A stretch of DNA of 64,000 nucleotides, from assembly GCF_001641265.1 (NCBI RefSeq), contig NW_020167521.1, positions 1,116,001 through 1,180,000 on the forward strand. Direction: 5' to 3'. The stretch's first letter is position 1; each line of letters opens with the position of its first letter. The DNA is from Pseudogymnoascus destructans (taxonomy: Eukaryota; Ascomycota; Leotiomycetes; Thelebolales; Thelebolaceae). Shown in pieces: positions 43,294-51,658 of this stretch. The notes beneath the pieces are model-generated. The model worked only from the letters and a program-made list of their open reading frames with translations. It was not told the DNA's origin and searched no databases. The position numbers were made by a program, and so were the translations under genes.

Positions 43294-44203
43294 TGTAGTG
43301 GTGGGTGCACCAGATGTGAGAATCTAGCCACCCAAGGAAGGGATGAATTTACTAAGACAACACACTGTCTTAGGAAACAGAGCCAAAGGGTTGTAGCTTA
43401 GACTATTCCACAACGCAGCAATCAGGTGTGTGATGTAGTGTAGTGGTTCAGACAAGTTGCAACAAATGTTGAGTCTGGGAACTCAGGGGTAAGTCAGAGG
43501 TTAACACCTCACTGACTTTTCAGAAACAAGGAGTAACAAGATGAATGCTTGGAAGCTTGGAAAAGACGTGGAAGTATGTGATAGTCGATTTACTGTATTG
43601 TCTGCTTGCCCTTTCTTAAGGAAAGGGCAATCCTATTTATGCTAAAGGAGTGTAGTTCTCTCATTTTCCAAGACTTTCCATGACTTACCAGGCTTGGTAA
43701 CTGTAGTCGACGTAAGAGAATCCCATAGAACCATCTCTTAGGTTCGTAGCCTATAGGAAGTAAAAGGAGGTCCAAGGTCAGAGTACCCCTATAGACAAAT
43801 TATGTCATAGACAAATTATGTCATAACTTAACTAATCTTGTGGGTAACTAAAGAGCGATGACATGTAATGAATTATAGAGGTTCGTAGGAGCTTTTAGAG
43901 CTATCATTCATGCTCCTAGGCCTCTAGTTGGTAGAGATATGTCATGTGGTAGTATGAGTGATGTCATGTAATGAATCATAGAGGGTTGTAGAGATATGCT
44001 ATGTGGTAATATCGGCCCAGTAACTAAGGAGCGATGACGTGTAATGAATCATAGATGGTTGTAGCAATCGTTGAGTAGTATTGCTCTTGTTGTTGGTGTG
44101 ATAAGCCAAAATATGTATAGTGACTTGTAGGTTTGAGGAGGAGATTTCCAAGTTTGCTCTTGAGTTTGATAGCAAACTGAGTGCAACGAATGTCAGTATG
44201 ACA
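43294..44203 (-). repeat. long solo LTR, family R, copy R2 (910 bp)
   Basis: TGTAGTGGTGGGTGCACC...GTCAGTATGACA, inverted relative to R1 and R3. Duplication CATCC at 43289-43293 and 44204-44208, inside the left terminal repeat of Pogo-1. Confidence 0.92.
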
Positions 44204-44279
44204 CATCCCACCAAATGAAACACTTTCTGATAGCATCGCAACCTCAAACCCAATTACTCCACCACACCACAACAAAAAG

Positions 44280-45944
44280 ATGCCTCAGAAAGCTAATGAA
44301 GGCCGAGTTTTACTAGCCATTCAAGCTACCAAATCACCCCACAAACTGTCCATCCGACGTGCTGCGCAGCTATATGAGGTCCCACATGTAACACTTACCC
44401 GTCGCATACACGGAAGCCAACCACGAGCTGGTAGACGCGACAAACAACGTCCATTGACCCCAATTGAGGAAGAGGAGCTCATATGATACGTACTTGACCT
44501 AGATTCGCGAGGATTTCCACCTCGAATTGAGGATGTACGAGATATAGCGAATCTCCTCTGTGCGACGCGTCGCGAACCCCCAGTTGGAAAAAACTGGCCC
44601 TACCGCTTTGTACACAATGAACCAAAGCTTAAGACGCGTCTCTCTCGTGCGTACGACCTCCAGCGAGCCCTCTGCGAAGATCCTGATTGTATAACAAAGT
44701 GGTTTGAGCTGGTAAAGAACATGCAGGCGAAGTACAGCATCCAGGATGCTGACTTCTACAACTTTGATGAGACGGGCTTTATGATGGGTGTTATCTGTGG
44801 GAATATGGTTGTTACGAGCTCAGATCGAAAAGGCCGAGCAAAGCAGCTTCAGTCTGGTAATCGGGAATGGGCAACAGCGATTGAATGTGTGAGTGCAGAC
44901 GGCTTTGTAGTGCCTGCATACTTGATTGTACAAGGCAAGCATCACCTTGCGCCTTGGTACACAGAGTGCGGCCTTCCACCTACTTGGGCCATCAAGACCT
45001 CACCAAATGGCTGGACCGACAATGATACAGGTCTAGACTAGATAAAACACTTTAATCAGCATACACGTGTATGAACACAAGGGGTCTGGCAGATGATTGT
45101 CCTAGATGGCCATGAGAGCCACCTATCTGCCCAGTTTGATATGTACTGCAAGGAGAACAACATTATTATGCTCTGTCTCCCTGTGCACTCCTCACATCTT
45201 ACCCAGCCTCTTGATGTTGGGTGTTTTAGTGTACTAAAGCGAATGTATGGTCGAGAACTTGAGGTCTTCATTAAGGCCTCTATTACCCATATCACTAAGA
45301 TTGAGTTCTTTATTGCATTCAAGGCTGCCCACGACCATACAATGACAACTGAAAATATCCTAGCTGGCTTTCGAGGTACTGGCCTAGTCCCGTACAACCC
45401 AGAAGTAGTTCTCTCAAAGCTTGATATCAAGTTACGGACGCCAACACCAACTGGATCCCCCCTACTAGAGGCTGACCCTTGGGTCCCTCAAACGCCACAA
45501 ACCCCAGCTGATGCAATTTTGCAGTCTAAGTTTGTACAGAATAGAATTGGAATTCATCAAGGAAGCTCCCCAACAACGATTTTTTCAGCTGTAAAGCAGC
45601 TGGTGAAGGGTACAGACCGCATTGCGCACCAAATGACCCTTATACAAGAGGAGGTCCGTACCCTTCGAAAGGCCAACACAGCACTTTCAAAGCGTCGGAA
45701 AGCCAAGCGTACACATGTCCAAGATGGAGGGTCACTTACTATAGAAGATGCTCAAAAACTGATCGCTGAAAAAGAGGATAAAGGGTTGAAACGACAGAGA
45801 AGGTCAAATGAGGAGGGTGCTGTAGAGGCTGGTCCGTTGACTTCGCGGCGCTGTGGGAGGTGCGGCAAGACTGGGCATAATGTACGAACCTGTCAAGAGG
45901 TTGAAGAGATATTAGGAGAAGAGAATTCAATTGAGTGTAGTTAA
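44280..45944 (+). pseudogene. Pogo-1 transposase, three in-frame stops
   Basis: The whole gene stays in one frame from MPQKANEGRVLLAIQA to the stop at 45944. Stops interrupt at 44484 (TGA), 45039 (TAG, where relatives have Trp or a similar residue before IKHF) and 45072 (TGA). It retains the psq-type HTH (RRAAQLYEVPHVTLTRRI), NFDETGFMMG, VLDGHESH, HLTQPLDVGCFSVLKR and the C-terminal knuckle CGRCGKTGHNVRTC. About 62 percent or more looks identical by eye to Pogo-2 in the core (not computed). Confidence 0.88.
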
Positions 45945-46070
45945 TTTTAATGTGTTAGGGTGGAGTAATTGGGTTTGAGGTTGCGATGCTATCGGAAAGT
46001 GTTTCATTTGGTGGGATGTTCCGTTTGGTGTAAACCACGTTATAACATAAAATAGTAATTAATAGTATTA

Positions 46071-47930
46071 ACGTGGTTTATCAGTACGTCGGACATATCA
46101 GTACCTCGGACACTTTTCATTGGCATTCTACTTTGAATATCAATAAATCAACCATAACATATTAAATTAACTATAACTAAGCGGAATCAGATGAACTAGA
46201 CATATCTATAGCTTCTTGACAAGTTCGCGCATTATGACCAGCTTTTCCACAGATCCCACAGCATCGCCTAGACGGTTGCCCCTCCTTGCGACTACCCCCA
46301 ACCGCACGTACGTCGCGTCGTACCTGCTCATCCACATCCTTCTGTGCGATAATAGCCTGTGCATCCTCTACTATAAGTGCACCTCCTTCACGGACACGAG
46401 CCTTTTTAGCCCTGCGGCGTTTGCTAAGGGCTTCGTTGGCTGCTCGAAGGGTACGTACCTCAGCAGACAGAAGGGTGTTCTCATGTGCTAGTCGCTCCGT
46501 ACCCTTTGCCAATGCAATAACTGTCCCGAAGAGTGGAGTTGGCGAGCTTCCTTGGTGACGGGCAATTCGATTTCGAACGAGGGTTGTTTGTGAAAGAGCT
46601 TCAGTTGGGTTGGAAGGGGTCTGGGAGACCCAAGGGTTGGTGTTGGCAGTAGAGGGTCTAGAGGGAGTTGGAGTCCGTAACCTCACGTCAAGCTTTGAAA
46701 GCACTGCTTGCGGGTCGAAAGGCACTAAGCCAGCTCCGCGGAACCCGGACTGGGCGTTTTGGGCTGTCATGGATTCCAGATATGCTGCTCTAAAGGCGAG
46801 AAAGAACTCAACCTTGGTAATGTGGTTGATATGAGCCTTAATGAAGGTCTCAATCTGCTGACCATATGCCCGCTTCAACACACTAAAGCACCCGACATCA
46901 AGTGGCTGAGTTAAATGAGACGAGTGGGGAGGTAGTCCAAGAGTTATAATGTTGTGTGCCTTGCAGTACTCTTGGAACTCAGCCGATTCATGACTCTCGT
47001 GCCCGTCTAACACCAGCATTCGATATGGACCCCTTGCACGAACAGCAGTATGTTTGTCGAAGTGTTTCAACCATTCTAGACCCGTCTCATTGTTTGTCCA
47101 TCCATTGCTTGTCGGTTTAACAACCCAGTTGTGTGGAAGGCCGCCGTCTGTATACCAATTTGCAAGATGATTCTTGCCTTTAACTACCAAAAATGGAGGA
47201 ATACTCCAGCCGTCACTGTTGATAGAAGCAATCGCTGTAGCCCATTCCCGATTCCCTGGCTGAACTGCCTTACCTCTGCCAAGTCGATCTGCACGGGTAA
47301 CAACCATTGCAGGGCAAATCACACCCATCATAAACCCAGTTTCGTCAAAGTTATAGAAGTCGCAGTCCAAAACACCATATTTTGCCCTCATATTTTCCAC
47401 TAGTCGAAACCACGCGCCAATTAGTTCAGGATCTTCGCACAAGGCCCTTTGGAAGTCGTAAACGCGATTAAAACGCGTCTTTAATTCTGGACGTCGTTGT
47501 ACAAATCGGTGGGCCCAGAGCTTCCCGACGCGCCTCCCTCCACGCGATTCGAGTATAAAATTTGCCATATCTTCTACACCAGCAAGCCGGGGTGCAAATC
47601 CTCTTGAATCCATATCAAGTATATTCCGAATAACCACCTCCTTTTCTAGTATAGTTAATTTCATCATTGCAGGCCGGCGTTCGTAGACAGTAGTTCGGCC
47701 GTTCATTCTGTCGCAGAGTGTAGAATGAGGTACTTCATAGAGCTTAGCAGCCTTCCGACGACTTAGATTTTTTGATGTTCGGATAGCCTCGATAGCTAGA
47801 ATGATTTTTGCTTCTTGGGTAATCACTGACATAATAAAAGGTGGAAAAAACGCGTTGTGAAGTTAGAGGGTAGGAAATTCGGGAAAAGTGTCCGAGGTAC
47901 TGATATGTCCGACGTACTGATAAACCACGT
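46071..47930 (-). mobile_element. Pogo-2: complete pogo/Fot1-type transposon (1860 bp)
   Basis: The ends are perfect 48-bp inverted repeats starting ACGTGGTTTATCAG, flanked by TA (46069-46070, 47931-47932). Each repeat holds two tandem copies of ATCAGTAC(G/C)TCGGACA. One uninterrupted transposase lies between. Confidence 0.95.
46177..47832 (-). CDS. Pogo-2 transposase (DD35D) with C-terminal CCHC knuckle, intact
   Basis: 551 aa, no stops or frameshifts. Residues of about 8-45 form a psq-like HTH (SRRKAAKLYEVPHSTLC) and 60-125 a CENP-B-type HTH (VGKLWAHRFVQRRPELKTRF). The DDE_1 core has Asp163 (NFDETGFMMG), Asp276 (LVLDGHESH) and Asp312 (LTQPLDVGCF), a spacing of 35 residues between the last two. 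A basic coiled segment (ALSKRRRAKKARVREGG) precedes CCGICGKAGHNARTC near the C-terminus, a retroviral-type zinc knuckle. It cuts and pastes its own element at TA. With perfect terminal repeats, this copy could be active. Confidence 0.93.
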   Translation of the reverse strand: MSVITQEAKIILAIEAIRTSKNLSRRKAAKLYEVPHSTLCDRMNGRTTVYERRPAMMKLTILEKEVVIRNILDMDSRGFAPRLAGVEDMANFILESRGGRRVGKLWAHRFVQRRPELKTRFNRVYDFQRALCEDPELIGAWFRLVENMRAKYGVLDCDFYNFDETGFMMGVICPAMVVTRADRLGRGKAVQPGNREWATAIASINSDGWSIPPFLVVKGKNHLANWYTDGGLPHNWVVKPTSNGWTNNETGLEWLKHFDKHTAVRARGPYRMLVLDGHESHESAEFQEYCKAHNIITLGLPPHSSHLTQPLDVGCFSVLKRAYGQQIETFIKAHINHITKVEFFLAFRAAYLESMTAQNAQSGFRGAGLVPFDPQAVLSKLDVRLRTPTPSRPSTANTNPWVSQTPSNPTEALSQTTLVRNRIARHQGSSPTPLFGTVIALAKGTERLAHENTLLSAEVRTLRAANEALSKRRRAKKARVREGGALIVEDAQAIIAQKDVDEQVRRDVRAVGGSRKEGQPSRRCCGICGKAGHNARTCQEAIDMSSSSDSA

Positions 47931-48174
47931 TAGTTCTATTGTCGTACTTACTGATCTTGCATATAGTAACGATGTAGAAGAAAGAAGAAAGAAGAAAGGA
48001 AGGGCAAAATAGTGAGGTTATAGCTTAACATCATAACAGGCGTTGATAGTACTACAATAAGTAGTACTATAATAAGTAGTACTATCAAAGCAATAGGGGT
48101 AACTTAAACACGTGATATTCTACACTATTGTTGTCACGTGATGTCCATATTGTTTATATTGTTTATATTGTTTA

Positions 48175-50031
48175 ACGTGCATGTATAACGAAAGTGCCAA
48201 AAAAGCGAAAGTGCCAAAATCATGCGGTGACCAACCCCCCCAACTAAATGTTAAATTCCTCCACAACAAAACATGCGCCATAAAAATGATGAAAGCAAAT
48301 TAGTGCTAGCTATCCAAGCTATGCAAAGCGACCCAAATTTGCGCCTTCGAGTTGCAGCTAGGATCTATTCTGTAGACCACCGCAAGCTACGTCACCGTTT
48401 ACAAGGCGTACCTTCACGATGCGATATCCAAGCCAACTTACGGAAATTAAGTAACCTAGAGGAATCAGTTCTTGTTCAGTATATACTTGACTTAGCTGCT
48501 AAAGGGTTCCCTCCTCAGTTGTCTATTGTTGAAGATATGGCAAATCGACTACTCGCAACATGCGACGCGCCACACGTCGGGTCACGTTGGGCTTCAAACT
48601 TTGTTAAGCGCCATGTAGAGCTCCGGACACGCTTCCAGCGAAAATACGACTACCAGAGGGCTAAGTGCGAAGATCCAGAAGTCATTCGTGGCTGGTTTGA
48701 GCTTGTATGGAACACAATTCTAAAGTATGGCATCAACAATGCAGATATCTACAACTTTGATGAGACTGGGTTTATGATGGGCGTCATCTCAAGCGCAACG
48801 GTAGTAACGAGCTCAGATGGGCGGGCAAAGGCAAAAAAGGTGCAGCCTGGCAATCGGGAATGGGTTACAGTAATCCAAGGCGTTAGTTCTCAAGGTTGGG
48901 CAGTGCCGCCATTTGTCATTGTGGCAGGTAAAAACCACCTTGCATCTTGGTATGAGAATAGCGGATTTCCAGCAGATTGGGTAATCGCTGTTACTGCAAA
49001 TGGCTGGACTACAAACGAGAGAGGTATGGATTGGATTCAGCATTTTGAGAAGCACACAAAGCCCCGGAGTGTTGGTGGTTATCGCTTGTTAGTCCTTGAT
49101 GGTCATGAGAGCCACCACTCAGACAAGTTTGAGGAGTACTGCAAAGAACACAACATTATTACGCTTTGTATGCCTGCTCACTCTTCCCATATACTCCAAC
49201 CACTTGATGTTGGCTGTTTTGGCCCATTAAAGAGAGCTTACGGTCGGCAAATTGAAGATATGATGCGGGCTCATATTATTCACATTACTAAGGATGACTT
49301 TCCTGCCTTCCATGCTGCATTTAACATTGCAATGACAGAAAGCAATATTCAGGGAGGGTTCCGAGGTGCTGGGCTTCTTTCATTTAGCCCTGAGAGTGTA
49401 ATATCTACACTTGACCTTAGGTTTAAGACGCCAACACCTCCAACCTCTCGCCCAAACACCGCTCAACCATGGGTTTCTCAGACACCAAATAACCCAACTG
49501 AAGCTGTATCACAGTCTACTTTCATTAAAAACCGAATTGCGCATCATCAAAATAGCTCTCCAACCTCAATCTATGCAGCTGTTGACCAGTTTACAAAGGG
49601 TGCATCGCAAATAATGCATCAATTAGCATTGTTAAAAGCAGAGAACCAAAACCTGCGACAGGCAAATGAAGTGCTAAGCAAGCGCCGGAGAGCTAAAAAA
49701 ACACGACTACAGCAAGGAGGATCACTTAGTCAACAGGTAGCACAGGAGCTACAGGACGAGAGGGACGTTGTGCAGCAAGTAGAGCAAGAAATAAGGGCAA
49801 GTAGTGGTCGGAAGCCAAGGGAAGAAACCCATGCACGTCGCTGTGGCAAGTGTGGTGAGACTGGACACAATGCGCGCACTTGTCAGATTATAATAGACAG
49901 GTCTGAGGAAGAGGACTCCGAGTAGTTTTAATTAATTTATATTGTTGTGGTGGATTTATCGCAATTCTTATGGGGTAGTCGCGATATTTTGGCACTTTCG
50001 CTTGTTTGGCACTTTCGTTATACATGCACAT
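48175..50031 (+). mobile_element. Pogo-3: complete pogo/Fot1-type transposon (1857 bp)
   Basis: Inverted ends A(C/T)GTGCATGTATAACGAAAG..., flanked by TA (48173-48174, 50032-50033). Each end has two tandem CGAAAGTGCCAAA units. The ends differ by a few bases (second base; AAAAAAGCG versus AAACAAGCG), so it is somewhat older than Pogo-2 but still carries an open transposase. Confidence 0.9.
48273..49925 (+). CDS. Pogo-3 transposase (DD35D) with C-terminal CCHC knuckle, intact
   Basis: 550 aa, same architecture as the Pogo-2 protein: Asp163 (NFDETGFMMG), Asp276 (LVLDGHESH), Asp312 (ILQPLDVGCF), and knuckle CGKCGETGHNARTC. It starts at the first ATG after the left terminal repeat (MRHKNDESKLVLAIQAMQSD). 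It has no interruptions. Sequence differences from Pogo-2 are spread over the whole protein, so the two belong to distinct subfamilies with different terminal repeats. Confidence 0.93.
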   Translation: MRHKNDESKLVLAIQAMQSDPNLRLRVAARIYSVDHRKLRHRLQGVPSRCDIQANLRKLSNLEESVLVQYILDLAAKGFPPQLSIVEDMANRLLATCDAPHVGSRWASNFVKRHVELRTRFQRKYDYQRAKCEDPEVIRGWFELVWNTILKYGINNADIYNFDETGFMMGVISSATVVTSSDGRAKAKKVQPGNREWVTVIQGVSSQGWAVPPFVIVAGKNHLASWYENSGFPADWVIAVTANGWTTNERGMDWIQHFEKHTKPRSVGGYRLLVLDGHESHHSDKFEEYCKEHNIITLCMPAHSSHILQPLDVGCFGPLKRAYGRQIEDMMRAHIIHITKDDFPAFHAAFNIAMTESNIQGGFRGAGLLSFSPESVISTLDLRFKTPTPPTSRPNTAQPWVSQTPNNPTEAVSQSTFIKNRIAHHQNSSPTSIYAAVDQFTKGASQIMHQLALLKAENQNLRQANEVLSKRRRAKKTRLQQGGSLSQQVAQELQDERDVVQQVEQEIRASSGRKPREETHARRCGKCGETGHNARTCQIIIDRSEEEDSE

Positions 50032-50169
50032 TAGATCACGAAGATGCAGAGTTTTCACTATATGGTACTCATATATTAGGCTAATAAAATTTCCACATTA
50101 GGCAATTTAAACTGCAGTTCAAACTGCAGTTTGAACTGCCAAGAACCAACTACGGACTGTACGGCATAA

Positions 50170-50644
50170 TGTTACGACGGAACAAGAAGGCTGGCCAACT
50201 ACAGGACAGGAAGGAGGGAGGTCGCATGAGACCGGCCCTGGTACCTGGAGGGGCAGCGGGGAATAGTAGTTCCGAAAGTATCACGTGACGGACTCGCAGG
50301 ATGATGAGAAGAGTCCTAAGAGTCCAGGACTCCGAGGACTCGAGTGAGTTCCCAGGAGTCCACTAGGCACGTGATGGACTCGCAGGATGATGAGAAGAGT
50401 CCTAAGAGTCCAGGACTCTGAGGACTCGAGTGAGTTCCCAAGAGTCCACTAGGCACGACGCCACTATATAAGTAGATAGTATTTCCTTAGATAGGAGCTT
50501 CGTGCTCAACTCAATACAGTATTTGTTATATACTAGTAACGTGTTACTTGAAGCCTTTGTGTCTGATCCCCTGCCTCCTCTGATAAGTAAACCTTTACGC
50601 AAGAGAACCTCTGTGTCTTCTATCGTTTAGAAGTCAGCGTTACA
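50170..50644 (+). repeat. solo LTR, family A, copy 3 (475 bp)
   Basis: Same ends as the other copies, duplication CATAA at 50165-50169 and 50645-50649. It looks identical or nearly so to copy 1. Confidence 0.93.
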
Positions 50645-50649
50645 CATAA

Positions 50650-51198
50650 TCTTTAAACCAACTGCCAAGAACTGCGTAATGCGAAAATCAACTGTTTAAC
50701 TGCATAACAAACCGACTAACTGACTAACTACTGGACACATTGAACTAATGGTGGAATCTCCCATACAGTGTGTACAGTATGTTCCAATGTGTCGGCAGTA
50801 TTTCTCAGGGTTACAAGCGACGACGTTACTTTCTGATATTTACGAAGAACCAAGGAATTCATGGGAGATGAAAGCCAGTACAACTAACAAATAATCCTAT
50901 TCGTCATCAGATGTAGAGCTCCTGAGCTCCTGTCCTTCAACTTCGTACAATAGTGCACTTGAAGTGATTCAATGCTCCTCTCTGGGAATGCAAGGTTAAA
51001 AGAGCGATGTATCCTCTTCCACGGTAAGCCCTTCTCCTCCTTCAGCTGCATTAGCACGTATATTTGATGCGCCTGCTCTTTCTATGCTTCTCCGGTGCCA
51101 GTCACGTCCGGCACCGGGCCGAACATGGATATGGCCCGTATGAGCATGTGCTCCACATTACGTCGCCGGAGTACAAAAAGCTGTGCCACATTCTCGCA
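50650..51198. other. AT-rich spacer, nothing identified
   Basis: About 550 bases with short frames only, between the solo LTR and the coiled-coil fragment. Confidence 0.5.
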
Positions 51199-51656
51199 CT
51201 ACTGATCTGGCTGGTAAAAAAAGCCTAGGGAGGAGTCTAGTTTGTGCTTTTTCTCTGCCAACTCCAGAGTGGCTCTCTTCTCCATCTTTGATTTATCTTG
51301 GGCCAACTCGTCTCTTGATTTCTTTACCTCCGCCATTATTTGCTCAATGTTAACCTCCATATTGGTCAAAGTCGTGATGGTAATCTCCTGCATCTTTGTC
51401 AGCTCGTCTTTTTTACTGCACTCTTCGTCCAGCTGGCTAAGCCTATTCTTAGTTTCATCCAGCATCCTCAGGTTATCCATAAACTGGACATGTAGATCAT
51501 TAATTGCGCGGTGGGTGGACGATGGGGTTTCCATACTCTGAACAGTCTCCCTTACAGCCTGCGTCCACGGGTCAAGACCAGACTGATTATTGGAGACGTT
51601 AGCGCTGGGCGATGGTTTCACAACAGCGTAAAAGGCTATGGATTTCCGGTTGTGCC
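51199..51656 (-). pseudogene. coiled-coil protein fragment cut by Pogo-4
   Basis: About 150 codons on the minus strand: a Ser/Pro-rich start (AVVKPSPSANVSNNQSG), then a long heptad-rich region (FMDNLRMLDETKNRLSQLDE, INIEQ-type repeats, KKSRDELAQDKSKMEKRATL) and the stop at 51199. The frame runs without a break into the Pogo-4 terminal repeat at 51658, and a start codon inside Pogo-4 (51744) opens it. The host reading may resume beyond Pogo-5 at 55675 (WRNKVAKTTRHNRKS across the joined flanks). Family not recognised. Confidence 0.5.
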
Positions 51657-51658
51657 TA

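Larger units (their letters stand above)
43266..46040 (+). mobile_element. Pogo-1: pogo/Fot1-type transposon with nested R2, inactivated
   Basis: Terminal inverted repeats of about 84 bp (ACGTGGTTTAC...CCAAACGGAACATCC... to TTACTCCACC) with TA on both sides (43264-43265, 46041-46042). The left repeat is split by the R2 solo LTR. It encodes one plus-strand transposase. Confidence 0.9.
39722..50159 (+). mobile_element. hAT-2: second hAT element, probably enlarged by nested insertions (right end tentative)
   Basis: The left end CAGTGTTGCCAGTAG begins at 39722. Near 50159, the complement reads CAGTCCGTAGTTGGTTCTTGGCAGT, sharing TTGGTTCTTGGCAGT with the left end. Both sides also share GAAAACTCTGCA (39963; complement near 50050), AAACAATATAAACAATAT next to CACGTGAT (39880-39915; complement 48135-48172) and AGTACTAT repeats (39988, 42155, 42365, 48055-48100). 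No matching 8-bp duplication was found, so the right boundary is inference. Inside are the transposase gene, a Cys-rich gene, Pogo-1 with R2, Pogo-2 and Pogo-3. Confidence 0.4.
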
